From positions 1 to 16,049 of the forward strand of contig CAJTVK010000101.1 of NCBI GenBank assembly GCA_910579645.1: a stretch of DNA of 16,049 bases. Reading direction: 5' to 3'. Positions 1 to 7,427 of this stretch are shown in pieces. Positions within the stretch are counted from its first letter, which is position 1. The number at the start of each line of letters is the position of its first letter. The notes below the pieces were generated by a model. That model saw only the letters and a program-made list of their open reading frames with translations, was not told where the DNA came from and ran no database searches. Position numbers and translations under genes: made by a program. Source of the DNA: an uncultured Lachnospiraceae bacterium. Its GTDB lineage: Bacteria > Bacillota > Clostridia > Lachnospirales > Lachnospiraceae.

Positions 1-2
1 CG

Positions 3-31
3 TTGCCGTGCTGTCCGCAATGCGCTATAAT
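3..31 (+). promoter_or_regulatory. Sigma-A-type promoter for the plus-strand TerD/AIM24 genes
   Basis: A TTGCCG box at 3-8 and a perfect TATAAT at 26-31 are separated by exactly 17 bases. This would place the transcript start near base 38 and leave a leader of about 29 bases before the ATG at 67. It fits as the promoter for the TerD-like and AIM24 genes. The -35 box lies at the window edge, so upstream operators cannot be judged. Confidence 0.6.
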
Positions 32-66
32 AACAGATAATATGACTTATTATTCCAGGAGGGCTC

Positions 67-873
67 ATGATAACTATTCCGATGAATACAAAGGGTGCTT
101 TTGACCGGAGCACACTTTCCGATATAAACAGTTCTTTCAGACAGGGAGCCGTAAATGCCCAAAATATTGCGTCTATCAATAAACCCCGGATTACCGGCGG
201 TTCTCCGGGCTCCGGCAGTGCCGGCGGCACATCGCCGGTGCATGCCGCCGGCACTGCGGCAAATCAGATTCGGCCGGCGGGGACGCAAAGGGAAAAATCC
301 CCGGCACCGCCTCTATACAATCCCATAAAGAAAGGGCAAAAAACGGTACTTGCCCCCGGCAGGCCGATTCCTGCCGTACATGCCTGTTTCGGCTGGGAGA
401 CGGCCGATTCCCGGTGTGATTTGGATGTGTCTGCCTTTCTTCTGACGGAGGACGGCAAAGTGCCGGGCGACTCTTGGTTTGTGTTCTATGGGCAGACGGT
501 CAGTCCCGATCGGAGCACTTCTTTCCATGAGGAGGAAAACGCCGCCCACCGGGAAAAGATAAGCATACAATTGACAAGGCTGAATCCTTCGGTGAAGAAA
601 ATTGTTTTTGTCCTGACGATAAATGATGCTTTGGAAAACGGGCTGAATTTCGGCATGGTGAAAGATGCTTATGTACGCATTCTGGATGCGGACGGCAGAA
701 CGGAACTTGTCAGTTTCCGGATGACGGACTATTATTCCAATGTGATTTCCATGATGATCGGCGAGCTTTACCTGCACAACGGCATTTGGAAGTTCAACGC
801 CATCGGAAACGGGGTTGCCAGAGATTTGGCAGGACTGTGCGAATTATATGGCGTAGAAGTAAGGAACTGTTAA
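67..873 (+). CDS. TerD-domain protein with a low-complexity N-terminal extension (268 aa)
   Basis: The C-terminal part (about residues 86-268) is a TerD domain. Visible marks are a KKGQK opening (88-92), FGW (108-110), the RCDLDVSAFLL strand (116-126), NFGMVKDAYVRI, and the family ending IGELYLHNG-WKFNAIGNG. The first 85 residues are an extension unlike the usual 190-aa TerD proteins; residues 40-85 are rich in Gly, Ser, Pro and Ala and look like a disordered linker. The GDNLTG-GDGDDE calcium loop of normal TerD proteins is absent: residues 150-163 read STSFHEEENAAHRE instead. AGGAGG at 57-62 is only four bases from the ATG at 67; the next in-frame ATG (82) is too far away, so 67 is kept. The AIM24-family gene follows after 82 bases. 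TerD assignment is firm; loss of Ca2+ binding is inference. Confidence 0.9.
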   Translation: MITIPMNTKGAFDRSTLSDINSSFRQGAVNAQNIASINKPRITGGSPGSGSAGGTSPVHAAGTAANQIRPAGTQREKSPAPPLYNPIKKGQKTVLAPGRPIPAVHACFGWETADSRCDLDVSAFLLTEDGKVPGDSWFVFYGQTVSPDRSTSFHEEENAAHREKISIQLTRLNPSVKKIVFVLTINDALENGLNFGMVKDAYVRILDADGRTELVSFRMTDYYSNVISMMIGELYLHNGIWKFNAIGNGVARDLAGLCELYGVEVRNC

Positions 874-955
874 AAAGCAGCCGAAACTAAAAAATAAGTC
901 AAGCAAATACCCATCCGGAAATTGCGGCTTGACAGAATAGGAAGGTATAAGAAAT

Positions 956-1663
956 ATGTTATCATTTGAAACAGTCAATGAGTTAACTTTGAAAGTCACA
1001 TGCACCGGCAGCGACGTGCTGTTCACCAAGGCCGGCTCCTTTATTGCGGGAGACAGTGCCGGAGGTAAAAACTATAAATTCGAAAAATTGCTGCTTGGCC
1101 CCCAGAACAGTTTCGGACAGGCCGCCCTGGGTTCCCTGCTCCGGCGTGTCACCGGTGAAAACCTGCCGCTGATGAAAGTCATGTTCAGCGGCGATTCCGT
1201 CACTTATTATGCCAATTACGGCCAGCATGTGCTTATCTACAAGCTGGCACCGGGCGAGACCGTATCCGTGGAATCGGAAAATATATTGGCCTTTACGCAG
1301 GACTGTGAATACAATGTACGTTTTATCGGATGCGGCGTGATTTCCCAGAAAGGGCTGGCCACCTCTACCCTGACCGCTTCCGGCAGCAACGCCTATGTCG
1401 CCATACTGACTGACGGCAACCCCATTGTCCTCAGCAATGTACAAAGCCGCCACACGATTTCCGTAGATCCCGATGCCGTCATCTGCTGGATGGGGATGTC
1501 CGGCGGCTGCGACCCGCAGGTGAAAACGGATTTATCCTGGAAAAACCTGATCGGACAGGCCTCCGGTGAGTCCTATGCCTTCGAATGGTCCGGAAATCAG
1601 CCGGTATCCGTCATCGTTCAGCCCTCCGAACGGCGGGGCGGCATCCGCGTGGGCATAGACTAG
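956..1663 (+). CDS. AIM24 family protein (235 aa)
   Basis: This is a beta-rich protein of the AIM24/TIGR00266-like family. Support comes from the central GQHVLIYKLAPGETVSVE segment, the following LAFTQDCEYNVRFIGCGVIS stretch, and the ending in which SWKNLIGQASGESY leads into a VSVIVQPSERRGG motif. Length is normal for bacterial members. No signal peptide or membrane helix is seen, so a cytosolic location is likely. The biochemical role of bacterial AIM24 proteins is not settled; they often sit beside TerD genes, as here. AGGAAGG at 939-945 lies 10 bases before the ATG. The gene follows the extended TerD gene in the same direction and probably shares its transcript. Its TAG stop lies inside the first inverted-repeat arm of the element at 1660-1824. 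Confidence 0.88.
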   Translation: MLSFETVNELTLKVTCTGSDVLFTKAGSFIAGDSAGGKNYKFEKLLLGPQNSFGQAALGSLLRRVTGENLPLMKVMFSGDSVTYYANYGQHVLIYKLAPGETVSVESENILAFTQDCEYNVRFIGCGVISQKGLATSTLTASGSNAYVAILTDGNPIVLSNVQSRHTISVDPDAVICWMGMSGGCDPQVKTDLSWKNLIGQASGESYAFEWSGNQPVSVIVQPSERRGGIRVGID

Positions 1664-1824
1664 TATGACCCACACCAATTAGCCATATGTTTCGCTTGTT
1701 TAAATTTCCATCTGCCGCGTTGTCATCGGTCAACGATGCCACCGCATCGCCTCCCTCTTCCGCCTTGCAGACTGAAAATTTATCCTGCGCGAAACATATG
1801 GTTAATTGGTGCGGGTCATACTAG
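1660..1824. repeat. MITE-like element with 36-bp terminal inverted repeats
   Basis: The arms at 1660-1695 and 1789-1824 are reverse complements over 36 bases with only two mismatches; the outermost bases are CTAGTATGACCC and GGGTCATACTAG. Inside lie a second imperfect arm pair (1701-1715 with 1767-1782) and a CATCG/CGATG hairpin (1724-1738), so nearly the whole element can fold on itself. TAGACTA occurs at 1656-1662 and again at 1822-1828, consistent with a target-site duplication (TA, CTAG or longer; the border is ambiguous). No ORF of useful size is inside. It sits between convergent genes, so it could also act as a bidirectional terminator. It is called MITE-like on structure alone. Confidence 0.7.
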
Positions 1825-1829
1825 ACTAA

Positions 1830-1912
1830 AATTGCTTTCTGCAAGATGCCGACCCAATTTGCGCCGTATTTTCGTCCAAGTTTCTATGATGCCCATCCGG
1901 CAGAAAGCAATT
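1830..1912. repeat. 13-bp perfect inverted repeat between convergent genes
   Basis: AATTGCTTTCTGC at 1830-1842 is the exact reverse complement of GCAGAAAGCAATT at 1900-1912. The loop between them is 57 bases. The right arm lies inside the last codons of the HAD gene and the left arm lies just outside the MITE-like element. It may be the older terminator of the convergent gene pair or the scar of an earlier insertion; no clear T-tract supports a classical terminator. Confidence 0.45.
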
Positions 1913-2651
1913 GCAGGACACGTTCCAGCATCCCCTCCGAGAACAGTTCCTCACTGCCTACCCCCATGAACCGCCCTTCCGTCCTGCCCACTTCCAATCC
2001 TGCCGGGGCAATGGCCGCGTCCGCACACCGCAGCATCGGAATATCCAGTGCGCTGTCACCGGCAGCCATCACGGTTTCCGCTTTCAGCCTGCCCCGCAGC
2101 CGCAGGAGCGCATTTCCTTTGGTCAGTTCCTTGGGCATCACATAGACCTTTCCCCCGCTGCCGAAAACCTCCGCAAGAGAACCGTCCATACGCTCCCTCA
2201 GCCGGTTCACGGATGCCCCTATGTCTCCGCTCTTCGTAAAAAGAAACAATTCCCGTACTTTACGCACCTCAAAGCATCGGCAGGGATCGCTTTCCATTAT
2301 TTTCTCCGCCTTCTCCAGTTCCCCTCTGCTCTCCCGGATTCTCTCCAGCCACTCCTCATACCAGCCCGTCTCTTCCCTGCCATCCGTCAGCAGCACTCCC
2401 CCGTTGCATGTCAGGGCATACGGAAACCTGCCCATTCCCAAATCCACTCTTTCATACTGCTCCACCGACCTGGCAGTTACGGGAACCACCAAAATCTTAC
2501 GGGAGACTTCCCGCAGCAGTTCCCAAGTCCGGTCTGTCATGAACGACGCATCCTTTCCCCCATACTTCTCCACACACCTTTTCTTTTCCCCGATTTCATG
2601 CCTATAAGAATAAATCAATGTATTATCCAGATCCACGCCAAACAGCACCAT
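1884..2651 (-). CDS. HAD-superfamily phosphatase (255 aa)
   Basis: A HAD hydrolase with all four motifs: I, VDLDNT (D7, D9); II, VPVTARS (T59); III, ELTKGNAL (K179); IV, AAGDSALDIPML (D199, D203). The order and the cap between motifs II and III fit a Cof-type (class II) phosphatase acting on a small phosphorylated metabolite; the substrate is unknown. HAD phosphatases are known in Ter-linked biosynthetic modules, which fits the position at the end of the Ter operon. The reading frame stays open upstream to 2933, but that part overlaps the ATPase gene in another frame and looks like non-coding translation. The ATG at 2651, directly before FGVDLDNT, is therefore chosen. An ATG at 2672 is the alternative and is closer to the only good Shine-Dalgarno (about 2686-2693), but it falls within a hairpin. 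Codons are ordinary. Confidence 0.85.
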   Translation of the reverse strand: MVLFGVDLDNTLIYSYRHEIGEKKRCVEKYGGKDASFMTDRTWELLREVSRKILVVPVTARSVEQYERVDLGMGRFPYALTCNGGVLLTDGREETGWYEEWLERIRESRGELEKAEKIMESDPCRCFEVRKVRELFLFTKSGDIGASVNRLRERMDGSLAEVFGSGGKVYVMPKELTKGNALLRLRGRLKAETVMAAGDSALDIPMLRCADAAIAPAGLEVGRTEGRFMGVGSEELFSEGMLERVLQLLSAGWAS

Positions 2652-2661
2652 AACCAAAATA

Positions 2662-2684
2662 ATGTGCGGCATTTCTGCCGCACA
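2662..2684 (-). promoter_or_regulatory. Hairpin between the Shine-Dalgarno and the start of the HAD gene (attenuator or terminator)
   Basis: On the minus strand an 8-9-bp perfect stem, ATGTGCGGC pairing with GCCGCACAT around an AGAAAT-type loop, is followed by TATTTT. That is the shape of a weak intrinsic terminator for the upstream ATPase transcript. It lies between a GGAAGGAG sequence and the HAD start codon. Termination or control of HAD translation is inference. Confidence 0.45.
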
Positions 2685-2724
2685 TATCTCCTTCCGAATC
2701 CAACAGCCGCAGCGGCTCCCCACG

Positions 2725-2752
2725 TGCCGAAGATACATCACATCTTTCGGCA
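2725..2752 (-). other. Second hairpin in the ATPase-HAD intergenic region
   Basis: TGCCGAAGAT at 2725-2734 pairs with ATCTTTCGGCA at 2742-2752, ten base pairs with one bulged base and a seven-base loop. Shorter GC hairpins lie on either side (AGCCG/CGGCT near 2705-2717, and CCGC/GCGG near 2767-2776). No T-run follows on the minus strand, so it looks like a structured leader or RNA-stability element rather than a terminator. This explains most of the 155-base gap between the two genes; no gene is seen in it. Confidence 0.4.
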
Positions 2753-2806
2753 TATCCGCTTGACCCGCCGCTTGCGGAAATGAAATTTCAACACGGCAGC
2801 TTCTGC

Positions 2807-5479
2807 CTAACTCCTGCCGTTTACTGCCATCTTCCTCACCATATCCACAGGAATCATCGTCACGGCCAGCAAAACCACCGCCACCCAGCCGGCAATGCCG
2901 AAAGGCACGCAGCTGAACATATTCCCGATCCAAGTAAATACTTCCAAGGGGATAAGGGCGGCATTCACAATCAATGCCTGCACAGCCACAATGGCAATGA
3001 ACACTTTCAGAAACCCTGTATTTTCATCCAATCCCTTAAATATGGCAAGACCGTCGTCACGCACATTAAATCCGTTGAACAATGCGCTGACAATGAACAA
3101 TACAAAATACCCGGTCAGATGCTGCAGGTCGCCGCGCTCTCCTTCCGCAAACAATCCGCGGAAGAACGGAAGCTTAAGATAGAGGAAACTGATTGCCGTC
3201 AGCCATGCGCCCATCGTTATAATCTGAGCCATCATCTTCTTATTGACAATATTTTCGTCTCTTCTTCTCGGCTTCTCCGTCATATATTTCTTAAGCGCCG
3301 GCTCATTGCCTAACATAATGGCTCCCAAGCTGTCCATGACCAGATTGACAAACAGCAGATGGGTTACTTTCAGCGGCTCCTCCACTCCGAAAAACGGAGC
3401 TATGGCGCTGACGACTACCGCCGCCACATTGATTACCAACTGGAACTTACAGAACTTCAGAATATTATGGTATATCGTCCTTCCGTACCAGATGGCATCC
3501 TTGATGGACTTAAAGTTATCGTCTAATATGACAATCTTTCCGGCCTCCTTCGCCGCTTCCGTGCCGCTTCCCATGGCAAAGCCCACATCCGCCCTCTTCA
3601 AGGCCGGGGAATCGTTCACGCCGTCGCCGGTCATGCCCACTACTAAATTCATTTCCTGGCAGAGACGGACCATACGGGATTTATCCGTAGGCAGTGCCCT
3701 GGCAATCACGCGGATATTGGGAATGATTTTCTTCAAATCCTCATCCGACATTTCATTCAGCTGGGCGGAAGACAATGCCCTGTCGGAGCTTTCCTTTAAC
3801 AGCCCGGCATCTTTGGCAATGGCAACCGCCGTCTCCAGGCGGTCCCCGGTAATCATGACTACCTGAATGCCCGCATTCTGCACTTCTTCAATGGCTTCTT
3901 TCGCCTCCGGCCTTACATCGTCCCGGATGCCCACCAGCCCGATTATCACAATGTCGTCATTAATACGGCTCTCTGTCATGTCCTTTTCGGAATAGCCAAA
4001 GGCCAATACCCTCATTGCCTTGGAGGCCAGTTCGTCGATTTTTTTATCCAGCGCAGCCTTGTCCATATCCTTCACATTGCCGTCCCCATCCAAGTACTTC
4101 TTGGCCTGAGCCAGCAGCCGTTCCGGCGCCCCTTTATAGAAAGTCTTGCCCAAACTGCCGATCTGTGCCTGACTGAACTTATTGGTGGAATTAAATCCCT
4201 GACTGGCCGTCACCGTATATTCCTTATTTACGCCCAAAGCATTGAACGTGGCTTCCCCGATAAACTTCATCAATGCCTGATCCGTGGCGTTCCCGCCGAT
4301 TACCTTATGGGCCGCATCGTACATGGACTGCGTATTTTTCCCGATGGCCAAGTCCACCAGCCCTTTCACTTTGCTGTGCTTACTCAGTTCGGGTATGCCG
4401 ATGGAATTGCCGTCTGCCGTGAAGAAATCCACCACTTCCAACATGCCTTTCGTAATCGTGCCCGTCTTGTCACTGAATAAAATATTCAGGGAACCCGCCG
4501 TCTCGATGCCTTCTGCTTTCCTCACCAATACATTATGATCCAGCATCTTGCTGGTATTCTGCATAAGCACCAAAGAAATCATGAGCGGCAGCCCTTCCGG
4601 CACGGCACATACAATAATGACGATGGCAAGAGACACTGCCTCCACCAAATCCTTGATGACTTCCGTCGCCCCTTGGGCAAAATATAAGGATACCCCGCCT
4701 GCGGAAACTATAAAATAAGCAAAATACAAAATCGATATGGCAATGGCCCCGATATATCCGAAAGTAGAAATCTGCTTTGCCAGCTTTGCCAGTTTTACCT
4801 TCAAAGGAGAATCCGGCTCCTCTTCCTGCATTTCCTCGGCCATCTTTCCCATCATAGTCTTCAGGCCGACTTTCCTTACATCCAGGATGCCTTCCCCGTC
4901 AAAGACGACCGCACCGCGGAATAAGGAGTGGGCATCCACAAACGTATCCCCCGTAATGTCATCCGCCAGCTGGAAGCTTTCGGAAGTCTCTGTTTTCTTG
5001 CATTCCTCTGCCTCCCCGTTCAGCGCGGAGTTGTCCACCCGCAGCGAACCGGACACCAAAACTCCGTCCGCCGGGATTTTGTCCCCTGACTGCAGCAATA
5101 TTTTATCGCCGACCACCACATCGTCCACATCAATGACCGTAACCAATCCGTTCCGATGTACCTTACACTGGTCTTTCTTCGTGCTGTCCTTCAGTTCCCG
5201 ATATTTGGTATCGCTGGCCACGCCGGTCTTTGCCGACACAAACGCCACAATCAGCACCGCCACAATCGTTCCCAAAGGTTCGTAAATTTCCGCATACCCG
5301 AAGAAAAACATAACAATCATCAATGCGGCAATCGCCAGCAAAATCCGAATCATCGGGTCACCAAACGTTTCTTTGAACTCTTCCCAGAAAGTCGTGGGTT
5401 CCGAATCCGGAATGGCATTGGAACCATATTTTTCACGGGAAGCTTCCACTTCCTTATCCGTAAGTCCGTTATACTTCAT
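2807..5479 (-). CDS. PMCA-type Ca2+-translocating P-type ATPase (890 aa)
   Basis: A complete P2-type cation pump. Marks in order: an N-terminal cation ATPase domain, TM1-TM2 (about 44-85), an actuator domain with NGEA at 154-157, TM4 with CAVPEGLPL (291-299), phosphorylation motif DKTGTIT (D337), nucleotide-binding KGAPE (449-453), the hinge TGDGVNDSPAL (617-627), and six C-terminal helices including VNLVMDSLG (N712, D716). PEGLP in TM4 with N-x-x-x-D in TM6 is the one-site Ca2+ arrangement of plasma-membrane Ca2+ pumps, so it should export Ca2+ from the cytosol. The actuator motif is NGEA rather than TGES but keeps the catalytic Glu. AGGAGG at 5488-5493 lies eight bases before the ATG. Only 20 bases separate it from the TerD gene upstream, so they are co-transcribed. 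Ca2+ specificity is inferred from motifs. Confidence 0.93.
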   Translation of the reverse strand: MKYNGLTDKEVEASREKYGSNAIPDSEPTTFWEEFKETFGDPMIRILLAIAALMIVMFFFGYAEIYEPLGTIVAVLIVAFVSAKTGVASDTKYRELKDSTKKDQCKVHRNGLVTVIDVDDVVVGDKILLQSGDKIPADGVLVSGSLRVDNSALNGEAEECKKTETSESFQLADDITGDTFVDAHSLFRGAVVFDGEGILDVRKVGLKTMMGKMAEEMQEEEPDSPLKVKLAKLAKQISTFGYIGAIAISILYFAYFIVSAGGVSLYFAQGATEVIKDLVEAVSLAIVIIVCAVPEGLPLMISLVLMQNTSKMLDHNVLVRKAEGIETAGSLNILFSDKTGTITKGMLEVVDFFTADGNSIGIPELSKHSKVKGLVDLAIGKNTQSMYDAAHKVIGGNATDQALMKFIGEATFNALGVNKEYTVTASQGFNSTNKFSQAQIGSLGKTFYKGAPERLLAQAKKYLDGDGNVKDMDKAALDKKIDELASKAMRVLAFGYSEKDMTESRINDDIVIIGLVGIRDDVRPEAKEAIEEVQNAGIQVVMITGDRLETAVAIAKDAGLLKESSDRALSSAQLNEMSDEDLKKIIPNIRVIARALPTDKSRMVRLCQEMNLVVGMTGDGVNDSPALKRADVGFAMGSGTEAAKEAGKIVILDDNFKSIKDAIWYGRTIYHNILKFCKFQLVINVAAVVVSAIAPFFGVEEPLKVTHLLFVNLVMDSLGAIMLGNEPALKKYMTEKPRRRDENIVNKKMMAQIITMGAWLTAISFLYLKLPFFRGLFAEGERGDLQHLTGYFVLFIVSALFNGFNVRDDGLAIFKGLDENTGFLKVFIAIVAVQALIVNAALIPLEVFTWIGNMFSCVPFGIAGWVAVVLLAVTMIPVDMVRKMAVNGRS

Positions 5480-5499
5480 TAAAATTGCCTCCTAGCGTA

Positions 5500-6087
5500 C
5501 TATATATATCTGTTCACTAACTCCCCAAGTCCCGGGTCGTTGGTACCCTGCCCAATGGCGCTGAACTTCCATTCCCCATTGTGCCTGTATACTTCACCGA
5601 AAATCATTGCCGTCATTCCCGAATAATTTTCCGTCAGATTATATTTGCACATTTCCTTGTTTGTCTTCCCGTCCACCAGACGGATAAACGCATTTTCAAT
5701 CAGGCCGAAATGCTGTCTTCTCTGCACTGCCTGATAAATATTGACTACCAGCACAATTCTGTCATATTGCTGCGGCATCTTGGCCAAATCCACTAAAATC
5801 TGCTCGTCGTCCCCGTCGCCCGCGCCGGTCAGGTTGTCCCCCATATGCTGCACGGTTCCGGACATGTGCCGCAGATTCCCGAAAAACACCACATCCGCTT
5901 TATCCACCAAATGACCGTTCTGAAGCAATATGGCCGAAGCGTCACAGTCGATAGGATCCGGTTTCCGTGAGAAAAGGCCTCCTTTCCTTTTCACTTCATC
6001 CCATCCCAATCCGATCATTATGGTGGAAAGCCCGGCGCTTTCCTTTGTCAGGCTGACCTTCTGCCCCTTCTGTAAACTAATTGACAT
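5500..6087 (-). CDS. TerD-family protein, variant with insert (195 aa)
   Basis: A TerD-family calcium-binding protein of the kind found in ter operons and in B. subtilis yceCDE. It shows MSISLQKGQKVSLTKE, GLGWD (26-30), a basic insert (about 31-45, KRKGGLFSRKPDP), the IDCDASAIL strand (46-54) and the calcium loop MGDNLTGAGDGDDEQ (82-96). The insert, and Cys in place of the usual Leu in I-D-L-D-A, set it apart from the two longer-motif TerD genes beside it and recall TerZ/TerX-like members. The C terminus is shorter, ending in GLGELVNRYI. AAAGGAG lies about eight bases before the ATG. It is the third TerD gene of the operon and ends 20 bases before the Ca2+ pump. Soluble, cytosolic; the role in metal or chemical stress is from family knowledge. 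Confidence 0.93.
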   Translation of the reverse strand: MSISLQKGQKVSLTKESAGLSTIMIGLGWDEVKRKGGLFSRKPDPIDCDASAILLQNGHLVDKADVVFFGNLRHMSGTVQHMGDNLTGAGDGDDEQILVDLAKMPQQYDRIVLVVNIYQAVQRRQHFGLIENAFIRLVDGKTNKEMCKYNLTENYSGMTAMIFGEVYRHNGEWKFSAIGQGTNDPGLGELVNRYI

Positions 6088-6136
6088 TTGATTATACTCC
6101 TTTCCCTATCTTCATTTATGCCGCCCGCAGCGGAAT

Positions 6137-6718
6137 TTATTCCACATCCACGCCATAATTTGCGCACAAGGCCGCCAAGCCGCCCTGATATCCGCTTCCG
6201 ATGGCATTGAATTTCCATTCGCTGCCGTTTTTATATAATTCCCCGAACACTGCCGCCGTTTCAATGGAAAAATCTTCCCCCAAATCATACCGGAGAAGTT
6301 CTTCCCCCGTGGTTTCATCGTAAATACGGATAAAGGCATTATTCACCTGCCCGAAATTCTGATGCCTTATTTCCGCATCATAAATAGTCACCGTAAACGC
6401 AACCTTGGAAATATTGGCAGGCACTTTCGACAAATCCACTTTTATCTGCTCGTCGTCCCCGTCCCCTGCCCCTGTCAGGTTATCGCCCATATGCTGTACA
6501 CTCCCCGAAGGATGCGTCAGATTCCCGAAAAATACAAAGTCCTCCGACTTGGACACCTTTCCGCTGTCCGTCAGCATAAATGCTGCCGCGTCCAAATCAA
6601 AGTCCCCTCCGGTGTCAAACTGGTTCACATCCCAGCCCAAGCCTACTACCACCTTGGACAGTCCCGGATTGCCTTTCGTCAAACTTACCTTCTGTCCCTT
6701 CTGCAAACTAACCGGCAT
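6137..6718 (-). CDS. TerD-family protein (193 aa), second tandem copy
   Basis: A canonical TerD protein: MPVSLQKGQKVSLTKGNPGL, GLGWD (26-30), the DFDLDAAAFML strand (39-49), VFFGNL, the calcium loop MGDNLTGAGDGDDEQ (77-91), NFGQVNNAFIRI, and the ending WKFNAIGSGYQGGLAALC. The frame extends eight codons upstream to 6742, but the start at 6718 is chosen because the family begins M-x-[VI]-[SN]-L and a GGGGG stretch lies eight bases before it, while nothing like a ribosome site precedes the longer start. It is closely similar, and equal in length, to the TerD gene upstream (6758-7339), so the two look like a tandem duplication. The gap to the next TerD gene is 49 bases, and all belong to one operon. 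Confidence 0.93.
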   Translation of the reverse strand: MPVSLQKGQKVSLTKGNPGLSKVVVGLGWDVNQFDTGGDFDLDAAAFMLTDSGKVSKSEDFVFFGNLTHPSGSVQHMGDNLTGAGDGDDEQIKVDLSKVPANISKVAFTVTIYDAEIRHQNFGQVNNAFIRIYDETTGEELLRYDLGEDFSIETAAVFGELYKNGSEWKFNAIGSGYQGGLAALCANYGVDVE

Positions 6719-6757
6719 CTTCAAAACCCCCGTTTCTATCATATTTACGCCGCACTT

Positions 6758-7339
6758 TTATGCCACTTCAATTCCGTAATGCCCGCACAGTGCCGCTAAG
6801 CCGCCCTGGAATCCGCTTCCGATGGCATTGAATTTCCATTCCCCGTTATTTCTGTACAGTTCGCCTACTACCACAGCCGTCTCTATGGAGAAATCTTCGC
6901 CCAGATCATACCGAATCAGTTCCTTCCCCGTGGTTTCGTCCACGATACGGATAAATGAGTTGGATACCTGCCCGAAATTCTGGCCTCTTACATCCGCGTC
7001 GTAAATCGTTACCGTAAAGGCAATCTTTGAGATATTTGCCGGAATCTTCGTCAAATCAATTTCAATCTGCTCGTCGTCCCCTTCCCCTTCTCCGGTCAGG
7101 TTGTCGCCCATATGCTTTACCGCACCGCTGCCATGCTCCAGGTTTCCGTAAAAAACAAACTCTTTCTCCGTAGGGCATTTCCCGTTTCCCCCCAGCATAA
7201 ATGCAGCCGCATCCAAGTCAAAATCCGCCCCGGAGTCATAGGCATTGACATCCCATCCCAAGCCTACCATGATATTCTTCAGTCCCGGATTTCCCTTGGT
7301 CAAATCCACTTTCTGTCCTTTTGCTAAATTAATCGGCAT
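6758..7339 (-). CDS. TerD-family protein (193 aa), first tandem copy
   Basis: A canonical TerD protein with MPINLAKGQKVDLTKGNPGL, GLGWD (26-30), DFDLDAAAFML (39-49), VFYGNL, the calcium loop MGDNLTGEGEGDDEQ (77-91) and a C terminus nearly matching its neighbour (WKFNAIGSGFQGGLAALC). The frame is open upstream to 7522 inside telA. The ATG at 7339 is chosen because it has the best ribosome site of the region, AGAGGAGGT about eight bases upstream, and gives the exact family length. It is the first TerD gene after telA, 88 bases downstream of it, with a hairpin-forming spacer between them. Expected to bind Ca2+ through the two Asp-rich loops (family knowledge). Confidence 0.94.
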   Translation of the reverse strand: MPINLAKGQKVDLTKGNPGLKNIMVGLGWDVNAYDSGADFDLDAAAFMLGGNGKCPTEKEFVFYGNLEHGSGAVKHMGDNLTGEGEGDDEQIEIDLTKIPANISKIAFTVTIYDADVRGQNFGQVSNSFIRIVDETTGKELIRYDLGEDFSIETAVVVGELYRNNGEWKFNAIGSGFQGGLAALCGHYGIEVA

Positions 7340-7376
7340 ATGATTTACCTCCTCTGAATGATTGCAGCCCATATCT

Positions 7377-7420
7377 GCGGCGGAACGTCCTGCCCCGCCC
7401 CAAACCGTTATGGACGCCGC
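7377..7420 (-). other. Hairpin in the telA-terD spacer
   Basis: GCGGC and GTCC in 7377-7390 pair with GGACGCCGC at 7412-7420, giving nine base pairs around a five-base bulge and a 21-base G/C-rich loop. It lies between the telA stop and the strong TerD ribosome site, with no T-run after it. It could protect or separate the TerD part of the message; this is inference. Confidence 0.35.
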
Positions 7421-7427
7421 TTCTATT

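Noticed and set aside
929..957. TTGACA at 929-934 as a promoter for the AIM24-family gene
   Set aside because: The only -10 candidate at proper spacing (AAATAT) overlaps the ATG; co-transcription with the TerD gene explains expression better.
1911..2783. 290-codon plus-strand frame opposite the HAD gene
   Set aside because: It is rich in His, Pro, Arg and Gln as expected for the antisense of a coding region, and has no recognisable domain.
2652..2933. N-terminal 94-codon extension of the HAD frame
   Set aside because: It overlaps the ATPase C terminus in another frame, has no family-like content, and the HAD motif I begins right after the ATG at 2651.
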